Source: Sandaracinus sp964481145 (GTDB lineage: Bacteria > Myxococcota_A > Polyangia > Polyangiales > Sandaracinaceae). From it: a stretch of DNA of 64,000 bases. Within the stretch, counting starts at the first letter, position 1, and every line of letters starts with the position of its first letter. Shown piece after piece: positions 1-8,714 of the stretch. The notes beneath the pieces were generated by a model, which had not been told where the DNA came from, did no database searches, and saw nothing but the letters and a program-made list of their open reading frames with translations. Position numbers and translations under genes: made by a program. The DNA lies in assembly GCA_964481145.1 (NCBI GenBank), contig CAYZTA010000015.1, positions 37,894 through 101,893 of the forward strand, in the 5' to 3' direction.

Positions 1-29
1 CAGAGCCTCGGAAGAAGGTCCACGTGCTC

Positions 30-1055
30 TCAGGCGAGACTGGGATCGAACGCTACGATACCGCGCGGCTCGGTGCTTCCCTTTCCTCGCGTCGGAGACT
101 CGAGCGCCACGCGATCCCAAACCGCGAGATTCGCCGCGGCCGCATAGGTCGTCTCCAAAAACGCGCGCACCGTGCCCGCGGGATCGGGCGCCGCGCGCAC
201 CGCGGCGTACGGGAGCACGTACTCTCCAAGGACCCTCTCGTAGCGTGCTGCGGCGGGCTCGATCTCCGCGGCCGCAAAGCCGGGCGGCTCCGGGTAAGAG
301 TACGCGTAGAACGCGGGCTCGGACATCCGTGCGTCCCCCGGCCAAAACCCGGAGCTGCTGACTTCATGCGAATAAGCCTCGCGCATCACCCAGTCCGGGC
401 AATGCGGCGCTCCGCCCGGATGCAGGGGAGCGCGGCGGCCCGAGAAGCGGGTCACCGCGAGATCGAAGCTCCCCCAGAAGAAGTGCACCGGGCTCGCTTT
501 CCCAATGAAAGCACCACGAAACTCCTTGAGCACCTGATCGGCCTGGATGAGCGCTCGAAAGAAGCGCGACGACGCCTCTGGAGCGTAGGGCCTGTGGACC
601 TCATCGCAATCGAGGCGAACGTGCTCGACCACCTCGACTGCAATCGGCCAGATCGAAACGTCGATGTGGTGGCGCCGCAGCATATCGAAGTAGCGCGAGA
701 AGAAGTCGCGGAGCGTTCCGCTCTCGAGCGGCATGGAGTCGAGCTCGCCGTCGCTCTCTCGGAGCACGAGTCGATGCGCGAGGAGGTCGAGCTCGACCTC
801 CACGTTGCGCCCCCGGCTCGGCATCGATGAGGTCGTGAGTCCGCGCGCCGACACGTAGAGCGGTACGTGCCACCAATGGTTCTCGGGTGGCGAGAGCGCG
901 AGCCGCGTCTTGCCCACGATCTGCGACCAGAACCGCATCGTCGTGATCGTCTCGGCAAGCGTCGGTAGGTCAAGATCGGGCCACGTCTCGTCGCGAGCGT
1001 GCTCACCCCGCTGATCCACAAGATCGCTCCTCGGGTGTATTTGCGTTTCGGCCAT
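30..1055 (-). CDS. DUF5996 family protein
   Basis: The 341-residue product carries the hallmarks of the DUF5996 family: a WSQIVGKTRLAL stretch followed by NHWWHVPLYVSARGL near the N-terminus, and a central GKASPVHFFWGSFDLAVTR block. No biochemical function is established for the family as far as I know. I see no signal peptide or membrane segment, so it is probably cytoplasmic. I chose the ATG at 1055 because AGGTG lies about 8 bases upstream. The frame stays open to 1124, but the extra 23 residues look unlike the family. It stands alone, on the same strand as the next gene but about 220 bases away from it. Confidence 0.8.
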   Translation of the reverse strand: MAETQIHPRSDLVDQRGEHARDETWPDLDLPTLAETITTMRFWSQIVGKTRLALSPPENHWWHVPLYVSARGLTTSSMPSRGRNVEVELDLLAHRLVLRESDGELDSMPLESGTLRDFFSRYFDMLRRHHIDVSIWPIAVEVVEHVRLDCDEVHRPYAPEASSRFFRALIQADQVLKEFRGAFIGKASPVHFFWGSFDLAVTRFSGRRAPLHPGGAPHCPDWVMREAYSHEVSSSGFWPGDARMSEPAFYAYSYPEPPGFAAAEIEPAAARYERVLGEYVLPYAAVRAAPDPAGTVRAFLETTYAAAANLAVWDRVALESPTRGKGSTEPRGIVAFDPSLA

Positions 1056-1273
1056 AATTGAGCACCTATGTGCCGAACGGCCTCGCATCAACGAGGCACA
1101 TCCCGCGAAAACGGGAAAGCGCATTCGGGCTCATCCACTCGAAGCTCGCTCGATGAGCTCATCACCCGAGCGTACGAGTAAGGGTCCGTTCGTTCCGGGC
1201 CAGGCCACCGCGGTACTTGGAGGATGTGACCGATGCTCTCTCGTGAACAGCGCCAAGCGAAGCCCTAAAGACT

Positions 1274-1795
1274 TCACTCTTCCTCTGCTCGTGCCGCCGC
1301 CACACATTCATCGAGCTTGGGAAGCAGCGAGCTGCGATGTTGCCGTAGAAATGCTCTGCACGCGTCGACGTCGAGCCCCGCCTTCACCAGCTCGATCACG
1401 TCGACACGATCTTTGGCGCGAGGCGACTTCAGCTTCAGGTACACGAGCACTTGGGCGGAGGCGACGTCTCCCGAGGTGGAAAGATCGTCGTAGAGGTAGC
1501 TCTCGTCTTCTTGGATCGAGAGAAAATCTACGAGAACTCCCGACACCTGGATCGGCAGCCCAGGCCGCATCGTGACGATGCCCCCGGCGTGGTGTTCGAA
1601 CGCCTCTTCACCCACCAGAAAATCTACGTCCTTGGTCGAGCGCCCGTAGCCATACGCCGAGACGGCGAGGCCTCCCACGATCGCGTGACGTACGCCCGCC
1701 TGTCGGAGCGCATCCGAAGCGACGTGCAGTGCATGAATCACCGGTGCGGGGCTGCTCGATTCCATCAACGCGCGGTCAGCACCACTCTTGCTCAT
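1274..1795 (-). CDS. nucleotidyltransferase-fold protein (AbiEii/DUF6036-like)
   Basis: This is a 173-residue protein with the signature of a minimal or AbiEii-type nucleotidyltransferase: VGGLAVSAYGYGRSTKDVDFLV, that is GGxAxxxYGxxRxTxDxD. In the fold, the two aspartates hold the catalytic metal. The C-terminal half (LKLKSPRAKDRVDVIELV) matches the usual helix that follows the core. Such proteins act as toxins, as tRNA or protein nucleotidylating enzymes, or as uncharacterised orphans. No partner antitoxin is visible on either side, so I do not call it a toxin. I chose the ATG at 1795, with AGAAGGG upstream. An ATG at 1834 would add 13 residues. Confidence 0.7.
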   Translation of the reverse strand: MSKSGADRALMESSSPAPVIHALHVASDALRQAGVRHAIVGGLAVSAYGYGRSTKDVDFLVGEEAFEHHAGGIVTMRPGLPIQVSGVLVDFLSIQEDESYLYDDLSTSGDVASAQVLVYLKLKSPRAKDRVDVIELVKAGLDVDACRAFLRQHRSSLLPKLDECVAAARAEEE

Positions 1796-1868
1796 AGGAG
1801 CCCTTCTTATCGACAGATGTGGCGTGGCAAGCACGTTCGAAACGTAGCATATTCTTGGTCACAGAAGA

Positions 1869-3914
1869 TCAATGCGACTCTGGTTCGCGTGGAGTTTCCA
1901 GCGCGCGGTCGATCGCGCGCTGGAACGTTTCGAATGGTTGCGCTCCCTGAATGAGCCGCCCCTCGATGAAGAACGAAGGCGTCCCAATTCGAGCCCCCGT
2001 GCTCCTCACGGCATGCATGTCGCGTTCGATGCTCGGCTGGTGAGTTCTGAGATCGAGCGCACGTCGAAAGCGCGACATGTCGATCCCACCGAGCTCGCTT
2101 GCATATCGCTCGAGATCAGCGCGTGATAGCGCACGTTGATGGGCGAAGAGCACATCATGGTAACGCCAGAAGGCGTCTGCGCCGCGCTGCGCAAAGACTT
2201 CCATGGCAGCTTCTGCAGCACCCATCGCGTGGTCATGAAACGGCAGCGGATAGTTGCGCCAGATCACGCGAACGCGAGGGCCATAATGCTGGACGATCCG
2301 CTCGATCGTGGGCGTCGCACGCGCGCAAAAGGGGCATTGGAAATCGGAAAAGACTTGGATCGTGACGCGCGCATCCGAAGGGCCCCGCATCGGGGCCGTC
2401 GCAGGAACTGGGAGCTGGTAGACGCGATCGGATTCCTCAGCGTCTGCGCTCGGTGCAGGGGACGGCGTGACGCCCTGCGCGACGATGTCGTCATAGACAC
2501 TCGCGCGCGCCGTTCCTGCCGCGACGCGATCGCGTGCTCGCACGAGCTCTTCATCGATCACGCTTTGAAACGCGCTGAGCGGTTGCGCTCCCCGGAGATT
2601 CCGTCCGTTGATGAAGAATGCTGGTGTGCCTTCTGCGCGGAGCTGTCGTGCGAGCGCCTGATCTTCATCGATCGCCGCCTGATGGACATGTCGATCGAGT
2701 GCGCGGCGAAAGCGCCGCATGTCGAGCCCGATCTGTCGAGCATACCGTTCGAGCGATGCTCGATCGAGGTCTCTTCCAGCCGCGAAGAGCAAGTCGTGCA
2801 TTTGCCAAAATCCGTGCGCCCCCCGTTGCGCATAGGCCTCGAGAGCAGCCTCTGCTGCGGGCATTGCGTGCTGATGAAATGGCAAAGGATTGTTTCGAAA
2901 TACGAAACGCACATCCGCTCCGTAGAGCTCTTCGATGCGCGCAAGGGTGCCGGTGACACGCTGACAAAACGGACACTCGAAATCTGAGAAGATCACGATC
3001 GTGACGAGCGCATCGCTGGGCCCGCGCACGGGCGCATTTCCAACGGGCACGCGATACACAGTGTGTGCATCGGGAGAAGGTGCGCGCGGCGGAGGTGGGG
3101 GCATCTCGGCCCGTGCCTCCTGCATCAATCGCGAATAAATCTGCGAAGCAGGGACTCCCTCTTGCACCATCGAGCGGGCGATGGATCGCTCCTGGTCGAT
3201 GATGCTCGCGAACGCATGAAAGGGTTGCGCGCCAATGAGCGGGCGACCGTTGATGAAGAACGAGGGCGTGCCGTGTGCTCCAAGGCGCTCGGCGATTTCG
3301 ACATCGCGTTCGACCGCGGGTTGGTGGGTGCGTTCATCGAGTGCACGCGCAAAGCGCGCGATGTCCAGGTGCATCGCTTCGGCGTATTGCTCGAGATCCG
3401 AGCGGCCGAGCGCGCGCTGGTGGGCGAAGAGCAAATCGTGCATCTGCCAGAACCCCGAATGACCAAGCTGCGCGAAGGCCTCTCGCGCTGCTTCCGCTGC
3501 GAGCGGAGCATCGGTGTGAAAGGGCAGAGGGAGGTCTCGAAACACGATGCGAACGTCATCGCCGTATTGCTCACGGATGCGTTCGATCGTCGGCACGACG
3601 CGTCCACAAAACGGACATTGAAAATCAGAGAAGACCACGATCGTCACGAGCGCGTCGCTGGGCCCTCGTTGCGGCATTCCGTTGGCGAGCGTGACTCGCA
3701 CGCGTTCGATCTCGGGCGCGGGCTCGACTTCCTCGGATTCGCTCTCCGCGTCGACCGCGAGGGGCGCTGGTTCCTGCCCGACTTCACCACCGGCGCTCGT
3801 GTCGAGCGGAGGCGTGCCACACAGAGCCGTCTGCTCCGTGCTGGCTTCCCCGCATCCGGAAACAATGATGAAAAGGGACAGAACGATCCCAAGAGTGAGT
3901 TTCAGCGTGTGCAT
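1869..3914 (-). CDS. lipoprotein with three tandem DsbA-like thioredoxin domains
   Basis: The 681-residue protein starts with a lipoprotein signal peptide (lipobox VSGC, lipidated Cys21) and contains three DsbA/DSBA-like thioredoxin domains in series. Each has the motif FSDFxCPFC, with active-site cysteines at residues 100/103, 314/317 and 527/530. Each is followed by a cis-proline loop of the GTPxFFIxGR type. Proline-rich linkers separate the domains, and each begins with a repeated (V/M)RGPSDAxVTI segment. By family it should be an envelope thiol oxidoreductase; all three CPFC sites are intact. Three fused copies are unusual, since most relatives have one. The start at 3914 is chosen because the signal peptide begins there. 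It lies 43 bases after the lipoprotein gene upstream, so the two are probably co-transcribed. Confidence 0.88.
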   Translation of the reverse strand: MHTLKLTLGIVLSLFIIVSGCGEASTEQTALCGTPPLDTSAGGEVGQEPAPLAVDAESESEEVEPAPEIERVRVTLANGMPQRGPSDALVTIVVFSDFQCPFCGRVVPTIERIREQYGDDVRIVFRDLPLPFHTDAPLAAEAAREAFAQLGHSGFWQMHDLLFAHQRALGRSDLEQYAEAMHLDIARFARALDERTHQPAVERDVEIAERLGAHGTPSFFINGRPLIGAQPFHAFASIIDQERSIARSMVQEGVPASQIYSRLMQEARAEMPPPPPRAPSPDAHTVYRVPVGNAPVRGPSDALVTIVIFSDFECPFCQRVTGTLARIEELYGADVRFVFRNNPLPFHQHAMPAAEAALEAYAQRGAHGFWQMHDLLFAAGRDLDRASLERYARQIGLDMRRFRRALDRHVHQAAIDEDQALARQLRAEGTPAFFINGRNLRGAQPLSAFQSVIDEELVRARDRVAAGTARASVYDDIVAQGVTPSPAPSADAEESDRVYQLPVPATAPMRGPSDARVTIQVFSDFQCPFCARATPTIERIVQHYGPRVRVIWRNYPLPFHDHAMGAAEAAMEVFAQRGADAFWRYHDVLFAHQRALSRADLERYASELGGIDMSRFRRALDLRTHQPSIERDMHAVRSTGARIGTPSFFIEGRLIQGAQPFETFQRAIDRALETPREPESH

Positions 3915-3957
3915 CGCGCCCGAATCTATCTCGAGAACACGCGCGATGCCCGACCTT

Positions 3958-4830
3958 CTACCGACGTGGCTCGATGAGCGTCGCGAGCTCGAGGCCGGTC
4001 TCGCGATCGAGGGTCGAGACGTAGCGGCCTTCGCCCTCACGCCCCCAGACCCGCACGTGTCCATCGACGAACTCGATCGCGACTTCGTTCGAAGCGGTCC
4101 ATGAGCCGGCATCACCCACCCCCGAGGGGCGCATCATCCAACGCTCGCGCGCGGCTGGCTCTGCATCGAGAGAGAGCGCGAAGAGCCACATGCCGCTCGA
4201 TGTGCGGCAATGCTGCGCCGCAAACAACGTGTCCTCGGTCTCGACGAGTGCGATCGCAATGCACCCGTATGAATCACGAAAAGTCCAAAACGAATCGCTT
4301 GGGACTCCATCTCGTGCGATCGAAATCGCGGTCTCGATCCCGCTTTCGTTCGGTTCGAAGGTGCGCCATCCGCGATCTCCGCGACCAGGCCAGTGGGCTC
4401 GCCATGCTTCTTGGGTACGGATCGCGGTCTCCGGTGGTTCGAGCGGCGCGCGTGTGAGGTGGCGATCGAGGCGTGTTCGGCCGTGCGCGTGTCCTGTCTC
4501 GGTGTCGATGAGATCGATGAAATCACCGTTCTCAGTGCGAACCCACGCGATCATCCCGCGTGGATCGGTGGCGCACTGTGCTTCGACATCTCCATATGCG
4601 TCGGCGAGGCTCGATGCATATGCGCGACAGAGCGGCGATGGCTCTGATGTGCCGAGCACGAAACGAAACGGCATGGGCGGTCCGGAGATGGCCGGTGGAT
4701 CTGGCGGGAGCGGGGTCGGTGCTGCGACCGTGATCGCCGGAGTGAGTGATGCGTCAGTCGGGCCCGGGGCGGAGGAGCCACATCCAATCCAAATCAAGCT
4801 CGAGAGGCACGCGATCCATCGGCCACACAT
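3958..4830 (-). CDS. lipoprotein of unknown function
   Basis: This is a 290-residue protein with a lipoprotein signal (IWIGC, Cys17) and a proline-rich linker up to about residue 55. A domain I do not recognise follows. That domain holds five cysteines after the lipobox and repeated Asp/Thr-rich strand motifs (for example DLIDTETGHAHG and VSTLDRETGLELATL), which suggest a beta-rich fold. It is the upstream partner of the triple-DsbA lipoprotein, 43 bases away on the same strand. That arrangement, plus its cysteines, makes it a plausible substrate or partner of the thiol oxidoreductase, but this is inference only. Confidence 0.7.
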   Translation of the reverse strand: MCGRWIACLSSLIWIGCGSSAPGPTDASLTPAITVAAPTPLPPDPPAISGPPMPFRFVLGTSEPSPLCRAYASSLADAYGDVEAQCATDPRGMIAWVRTENGDFIDLIDTETGHAHGRTRLDRHLTRAPLEPPETAIRTQEAWRAHWPGRGDRGWRTFEPNESGIETAISIARDGVPSDSFWTFRDSYGCIAIALVETEDTLFAAQHCRTSSGMWLFALSLDAEPAARERWMMRPSGVGDAGSWTASNEVAIEFVDGHVRVWGREGEGRYVSTLDRETGLELATLIEPRR

Positions 4831-5001
4831 TCAATGAAGGACAACAACACAGGATGATTGGAACGGCAATATTTAAACACGATGCCAGTCACATGACGCC
4901 AAGGAGAGGGGAACGGGCTGAAGCGCCCGCTCTTCATCGTGAGCTGGGACCTGGCACGCATGCTGCGTCGTGTCGGCGATGTGCGCTGCCCTTGGCACAT
5001 C

Positions 5002-5757
5002 ATGACACTTCGGTGCCTCGCGATCGCCATGGTTTGGTTTGCAAATTTGCCAAGCGCTCGAGCTCAATCTCCAGTCGCGTCTTCGCCCAGAGACGCGGCG
5101 CGTGCGCTTCACGGACCATGGCGCGATGAACCATTCCCAGTTGCGTTCGACATCGCCGTGGCGACTCACGTTCCGGTGTCGTTCGGTGCGGAAGCCAACC
5201 TCACCTTTCCGCGGGGTCTCCTGCTGCGCGCACACGTCGGATTCTTACCGGCGCCTTACCTCGAGCTCATCCACGGCGTCGCGCAACATCTCGGCGCGTA
5301 CGACGAGAACATCGGACACGTCGTCGAGCGCTTCGGATCGAGCGCCTTCGTGTTCCGCGTGAGCGGCGGAATTCGTCCCGTGCCTGGCTACGGCTTCGAA
5401 ATCCTCGCGGGCTACACGATGATCGATGGGGGCACCGAGATTTCGGTCCTCGATTTCGAGCGAATCACGGGGTACGCGATGAACTACCCAGGACTCGATT
5501 CGGCTCGACTCTCTGCCACCCTGCACGCCATTCACGCGGAGATCGGGTGGAGCGGGCTCTTATGGGATCACTTCGTGATTCGGTGTTCGATCGGATGGGT
5601 GCATACGATCGACGCACGAGGGCACGTCGAAGTTCCATCGATGCTCCGAGCCCGTGCGGATGGACGGATCGAAGAGATCGAAGAGAATGTTCGAAACAGC
5701 GTGGAGTCATGGGGGTTCTCGCCCGAGATTCGATTTGCGCTCGGGTATCGATTCTGA
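5002..5757 (+). CDS. outer-membrane beta-barrel protein
   Basis: The 251-residue product has a signal peptide ending near SARAQ and then alternating hydrophobic/polar strands with aromatic ends. It finishes with FALGYRF, the terminal phenylalanine typical of barrels inserted by the BAM machinery. The likely number of strands is about ten. The ATG at 5002 is chosen because the signal peptide starts there; an in-frame ATG at 4939 would put 21 unlikely residues in front of it. The gene is transcribed away from the lipoprotein gene at 4830, so the roughly 170 bases between should hold both promoters. The function is unknown. Confidence 0.72.
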   Translation: MTLRCLAIAMVWFANLPSARAQSPVASSPRDAARALHGPWRDEPFPVAFDIAVATHVPVSFGAEANLTFPRGLLLRAHVGFLPAPYLELIHGVAQHLGAYDENIGHVVERFGSSAFVFRVSGGIRPVPGYGFEILAGYTMIDGGTEISVLDFERITGYAMNYPGLDSARLSATLHAIHAEIGWSGLLWDHFVIRCSIGWVHTIDARGHVEVPSMLRARADGRIEEIEENVRNSVESWGFSPEIRFALGYRF

Positions 5758-5826
5758 AGATCCACCACGATCATCGAGAACAATGACGCGTGGCGCGCTG
5801 GGGCTCGACGTCGTAGAAGCTGGTTC

Positions 5827-6696
5827 TTGTCTGCCCCGATCGAAATCGTGCGGAGCGTCCGTTCGGATTGGAATCGACGCTTCGTCATGCGGCTCCATGA
5901 TGGCGCCGAAGTCGAGGCTGTGCTCTATCGTGAGCACACGCTTTGCGTTTCGTGTCAGGTCGGATGCGCGGTGCAGTGTCCGTTTTGCGCTTCGGGCGCG
6001 AATGGGCTTTCACGACCGCTCCTCTGCGAGGAGATGATTGCGCAGGTCGAGCACGTCGAATCCCTCGGTGTGAAGATCGAGAACGTGACCGTGTCCGGCG
6101 TGGGTGAGCCTCTTCACAATGCTCGACGCGTCGAGGAGTTCGTCTCCTATTGTCATCGACGCAACACACCCGCGAGCGTGACGACCTCGGGCGGACCCGT
6201 CGAAACGCTGCGAATTTGGCTAAAAAACGAGGGAAACATCTTCCCTCATCATGGGCTCACGATCTCGGTGCACGCGGGGACCGAAGCGGCTCGCGCCAAG
6301 CTCGTGCCCAAAGGGCCCTCCTTGGATGCGCTCTATCGAACGATCGAAGAAGCGCTTCCGCAGATGTCTCGTCGACGCCGAAAGAAGACAGCGCTCGCGT
6401 ATCTGCTGATCGCAGGTGAAAACGATGGCGATGCCGAGCTCGATGCGTTCATTGCTCGGACGGCGCCACTTGGTCTTTCGATCCATCTCTACGCGCACAA
6501 CACCGTCCCGACGAGCGACATGCGTGGGGTCACGCGCGCTGACTACGAGCGCGTGTATGCGCGCTTTCGCGAAGCGGGGCTCGTCGTGCGGATGTCTTCC
6601 CAGGCTCGCATCGAGCCGAATGGAGGCTGCGGCACACTCGTCGCATTGCGGAGGCGCGACCGCCTTCCTTTGCAGGACGATTTGCGCATTCGTTGA
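5827..6696 (+). CDS. RlmN/Cfr-like radical SAM methyltransferase, short form
   Basis: The 289-residue enzyme has the cluster-binding motif CX3CX2C at C47, C51 and C54 (QVGCAVQCPFCASG). It also has C40 seven residues before the cluster and C268 in NGGCGTLVALR near the C-terminus. These line up with the two catalytic cysteines of E. coli RlmN (C118 and C355), one of which carries the methyl group passed to an adenine in rRNA or tRNA. The SGVGEPLHN segment matches the SAM-binding region. It lacks the roughly 80-residue N-terminal domain of RlmN, so it may not be the housekeeping enzyme. The first usable codon is TTG at 5827, and an ATG at 5887 would cut into the domain. The neighbouring tol genes follow 50 bases downstream. 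Confidence 0.78.
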   Translation: MSAPIEIVRSVRSDWNRRFVMRLHDGAEVEAVLYREHTLCVSCQVGCAVQCPFCASGANGLSRPLLCEEMIAQVEHVESLGVKIENVTVSGVGEPLHNARRVEEFVSYCHRRNTPASVTTSGGPVETLRIWLKNEGNIFPHHGLTISVHAGTEAARAKLVPKGPSLDALYRTIEEALPQMSRRRRKKTALAYLLIAGENDGDAELDAFIARTAPLGLSIHLYAHNTVPTSDMRGVTRADYERVYARFREAGLVVRMSSQARIEPNGGCGTLVALRRRDRLPLQDDLRIR

Positions 6697-6746
6697 CTCG
6701 CGCGACCGCGCGTGCTTCAAACGCGCAAACCCCAGATCCGAGGCTC

Positions 6747-7463
6747 ATGAGCACTTTATTCTTACAGGCTGCCGCGAGCGCCCACCGGCTCGACCCTTGG
6801 CAGCTGATTGTCCACGCATCGCTCGTGGTGAAGTTGGTGATGTTCGTGCTCGCAGGCATGTCGCTCGCGTGCTGGTTCATCATCGGCACCAAAATCGTGC
6901 GGCTCGCCAATGCGCAACGCACGAGCGCACGGTTCCTCGACATGTTTTGGAGTCGTGACGAAGGCAACGTGTGGGGCCCGGAGCGACTCGAGGGCATGTA
7001 TGCGCGCCTCGGGAGCCTCGAAGGGTCACCGCTCGCGCGCGTGTTCCACGCGGGCTACGTCGAGCTCGCGAAGGTCTCGCAGAGTGGTACGAACGCGGGC
7101 GACATCGACAACGTCGAGCGCGCATTGCGCCGCGCGACCAATAACGAATTGACCCGGCTCGAGAGTCAGCTCCCCGTGTTGGCGACCACCGGCTCCACGG
7201 CGCCTTTCATCGGTCTTTTCGGCACAGTGTGGGGCATCATGAACTCGTTCCTCTCGATCGGCGCGGAGCACGGCGCGACCCTCGACGTGGTGGCTCCCGG
7301 CATTGCAGAGGCGCTCATCGCCACGGCCATCGGCCTCCTCGCTGCAATCCCGGCGGTCATGGCGTACAATTATTTCGTGCGACGGATCCGCGTCATCGAA
7401 TCGGAGACCGAGGCGTTCGCGATCGATTATCTCAACATCGTACGTCGGCACTTTTTGACCTAG
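6747..7463 (+). CDS. tolQ: TolQ, proton-channel subunit of Tol
   Basis: This is a 238-residue MotA/TolQ/ExbB-family inner-membrane protein. Helix 1 lies near residues 20-45 (VVKLVMFVLAGMSLACWFII). The two long C-terminal helices hold the family signature TTGSTAPFIGLFGTVWGIM and AEALIATAIGLLAAIPAVM. With TolR it forms the proton-driven motor of the Tol system, which acts in cell division and outer-membrane constriction. The ATG at 6747 is preferred; the frame is open to 6693 but without a better start. Order and spacing (tolR 7 bases downstream, then tolA-like and tolB) show an operon. Confidence 0.93.
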   Translation: MSTLFLQAAASAHRLDPWQLIVHASLVVKLVMFVLAGMSLACWFIIGTKIVRLANAQRTSARFLDMFWSRDEGNVWGPERLEGMYARLGSLEGSPLARVFHAGYVELAKVSQSGTNAGDIDNVERALRRATNNELTRLESQLPVLATTGSTAPFIGLFGTVWGIMNSFLSIGAEHGATLDVVAPGIAEALIATAIGLLAAIPAVMAYNYFVRRIRVIESETEAFAIDYLNIVRRHFLT

Positions 7464-7470
7464 GCTTCAT

Positions 7471-7911
7471 ATGGGTATGTCGACTGGAGGAGGCGGGAGC
7501 GGGCGCGCTCCCATGAGCGAAATCAACGTGACGCCGCTCGTCGATGTCATGTTGGTGCTCCTCATCATTTTCATGGTGGCGGCGCCGATGATGACATCGG
7601 GCGTTCAAGTGGATTTGCCGAATGCCGATGCGCCCCCGATGGAGATCGATCAAGACAAGATGATGCTGACGATCGATGCAGAGCAGCACGTCTATCTCGG
7701 CGAGACGGAAGTGCCCATCGAGCGGCTCGAAGATGCGTTGCGTACCAACGCGCGTCTTCAGACCGAAGGTGAGGTGTTCGTGCAGGCCGATCACACGGTC
7801 CCCTATGGTTTCGTCGTGCGTGTCTTCACCGCTGTGCGCGCTGCGGGGGTCACGAGCCTTGGGCTCGTCACGGATCCGGTGGCTGCGAGCGAACCGGTTG
7901 GGGCGCAATAG
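7471..7911 (+). CDS. tolR: TolR/ExbD family protein
   Basis: The 146-residue protein has a glycine-rich cytoplasmic tip. One membrane helix at about residues 24-40 (VDVMLVLLIIFMVAAPMM) is preceded by INVTPLVDVM; the aspartate (D25) is the proton-carrying residue conserved in ExbD/TolR. A small periplasmic domain follows. It couples proton flow through TolQ to the periplasmic Tol proteins. It starts 7 bases after tolQ and ends 2 bases before the next gene, so translation is probably coupled. Confidence 0.93.
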   Translation: MGMSTGGGGSGRAPMSEINVTPLVDVMLVLLIIFMVAAPMMTSGVQVDLPNADAPPMEIDQDKMMLTIDAEQHVYLGETEVPIERLEDALRTNARLQTEGEVFVQADHTVPYGFVVRVFTAVRAAGVTSLGLVTDPVAASEPVGAQ

Positions 7912-7913
7912 GG

Positions 7914-8714
7914 ATGTTTCTCGACGCTTCCGATCATCGCCCACGTTCGCTTTTCGATCGCGGCGAGCTGACGCCCGCGCAGGTCGCGGCGGGCGCCGTG
8001 ACCGCGTTGAGCGTCCACGTGGGGTTTCCTTTTTTGCTCGCTTTGACATTCGGAATTCTTTCGGCGATCGGCATCACCCTCGCACCTCCGCCTCCTCCAC
8101 CACCGCCGGTGGAGCATGTGATTCAGGCCCGTGTGCTCCAGCTCGGGGTGGAGCTCGATCCGCGCCAGCTTCCGAATCGGCGCGTTCCCATCATGCGCAC
8201 CGATGTGCCAGAGCCTGCGCCGAGCAAGCGCGCGCCGACCGAGCCGCCCCCGCCTCGTGAACAACGGGAGCGTCAACCCGACTCGGTCAGCGATCTCATG
8301 CAACGACTCAGTCAGGAGGCGCAGACGTTCGCCGAACGCGAAGAGCGCCGTGTTCAAGAGGGCGATCCAGACGGCATCGAAGGAGGAGAACGAGAGGCGA
8401 GTGAGGGGGATGTCTATGCGGGTCGCCTCGCCTCGTTTTTTCGCCGCGGATGGCAGGTGCCAACGACCATCGATCGCGATTCACTTCGAGGGCTCACCAC
8501 GCGGGTGAGTGTGTTCATTGGAGAGGATCTGCGCGTGATGCGCTTTCGCGTCGTGCGTTCGAGCGGCAATCCTGATTTCGATCTCGGTGTCGAACAGCAA
8601 CTTCAGCGGTTGGTCGACGGACAAGCGGTGATTCCTCCGCCGCCCGAAGAAACAGCGAGCAATTATCTCGGCCGTGAGGTCGGGTTTCAATTCAACGGTC
8701 GCGACGCGCGATGA
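7914..8714 (+). CDS. TolA/TonB-like energy transducer
   Basis: The 266-residue protein has one membrane helix near residues 36-56 (FPFLLALTFGILSAIGITL), then a long proline-rich run, an acidic/arginine-rich coiled middle (about 105-165) and a C-terminal TonB-like domain (about 175-262) with FRVVRSSGNPDFDLGVEQ. This is the layout of TolA or TonB, which span the periplasm to contact TolB/Pal or receptors. Position between tolR and tolB argues for TolA. The sequence is too divergent for me to give a symbol. Its stop overlaps the start of tolB in ATGA, so the two are translationally coupled. Confidence 0.85.
   Translation: MFLDASDHRPRSLFDRGELTPAQVAAGAVTALSVHVGFPFLLALTFGILSAIGITLAPPPPPPPPVEHVIQARVLQLGVELDPRQLPNRRVPIMRTDVPEPAPSKRAPTEPPPPREQRERQPDSVSDLMQRLSQEAQTFAEREERRVQEGDPDGIEGGEREASEGDVYAGRLASFFRRGWQVPTTIDRDSLRGLTTRVSVFIGEDLRVMRFRVVRSSGNPDFDLGVEQQLQRLVDGQAVIPPPPEETASNYLGREVGFQFNGRDAR

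Noticed and set aside
1274..1795. Reading the nucleotidyltransferase-like gene as a toxin of a toxin-antitoxin pair
   Set aside because: No small partner gene is visible on either side.
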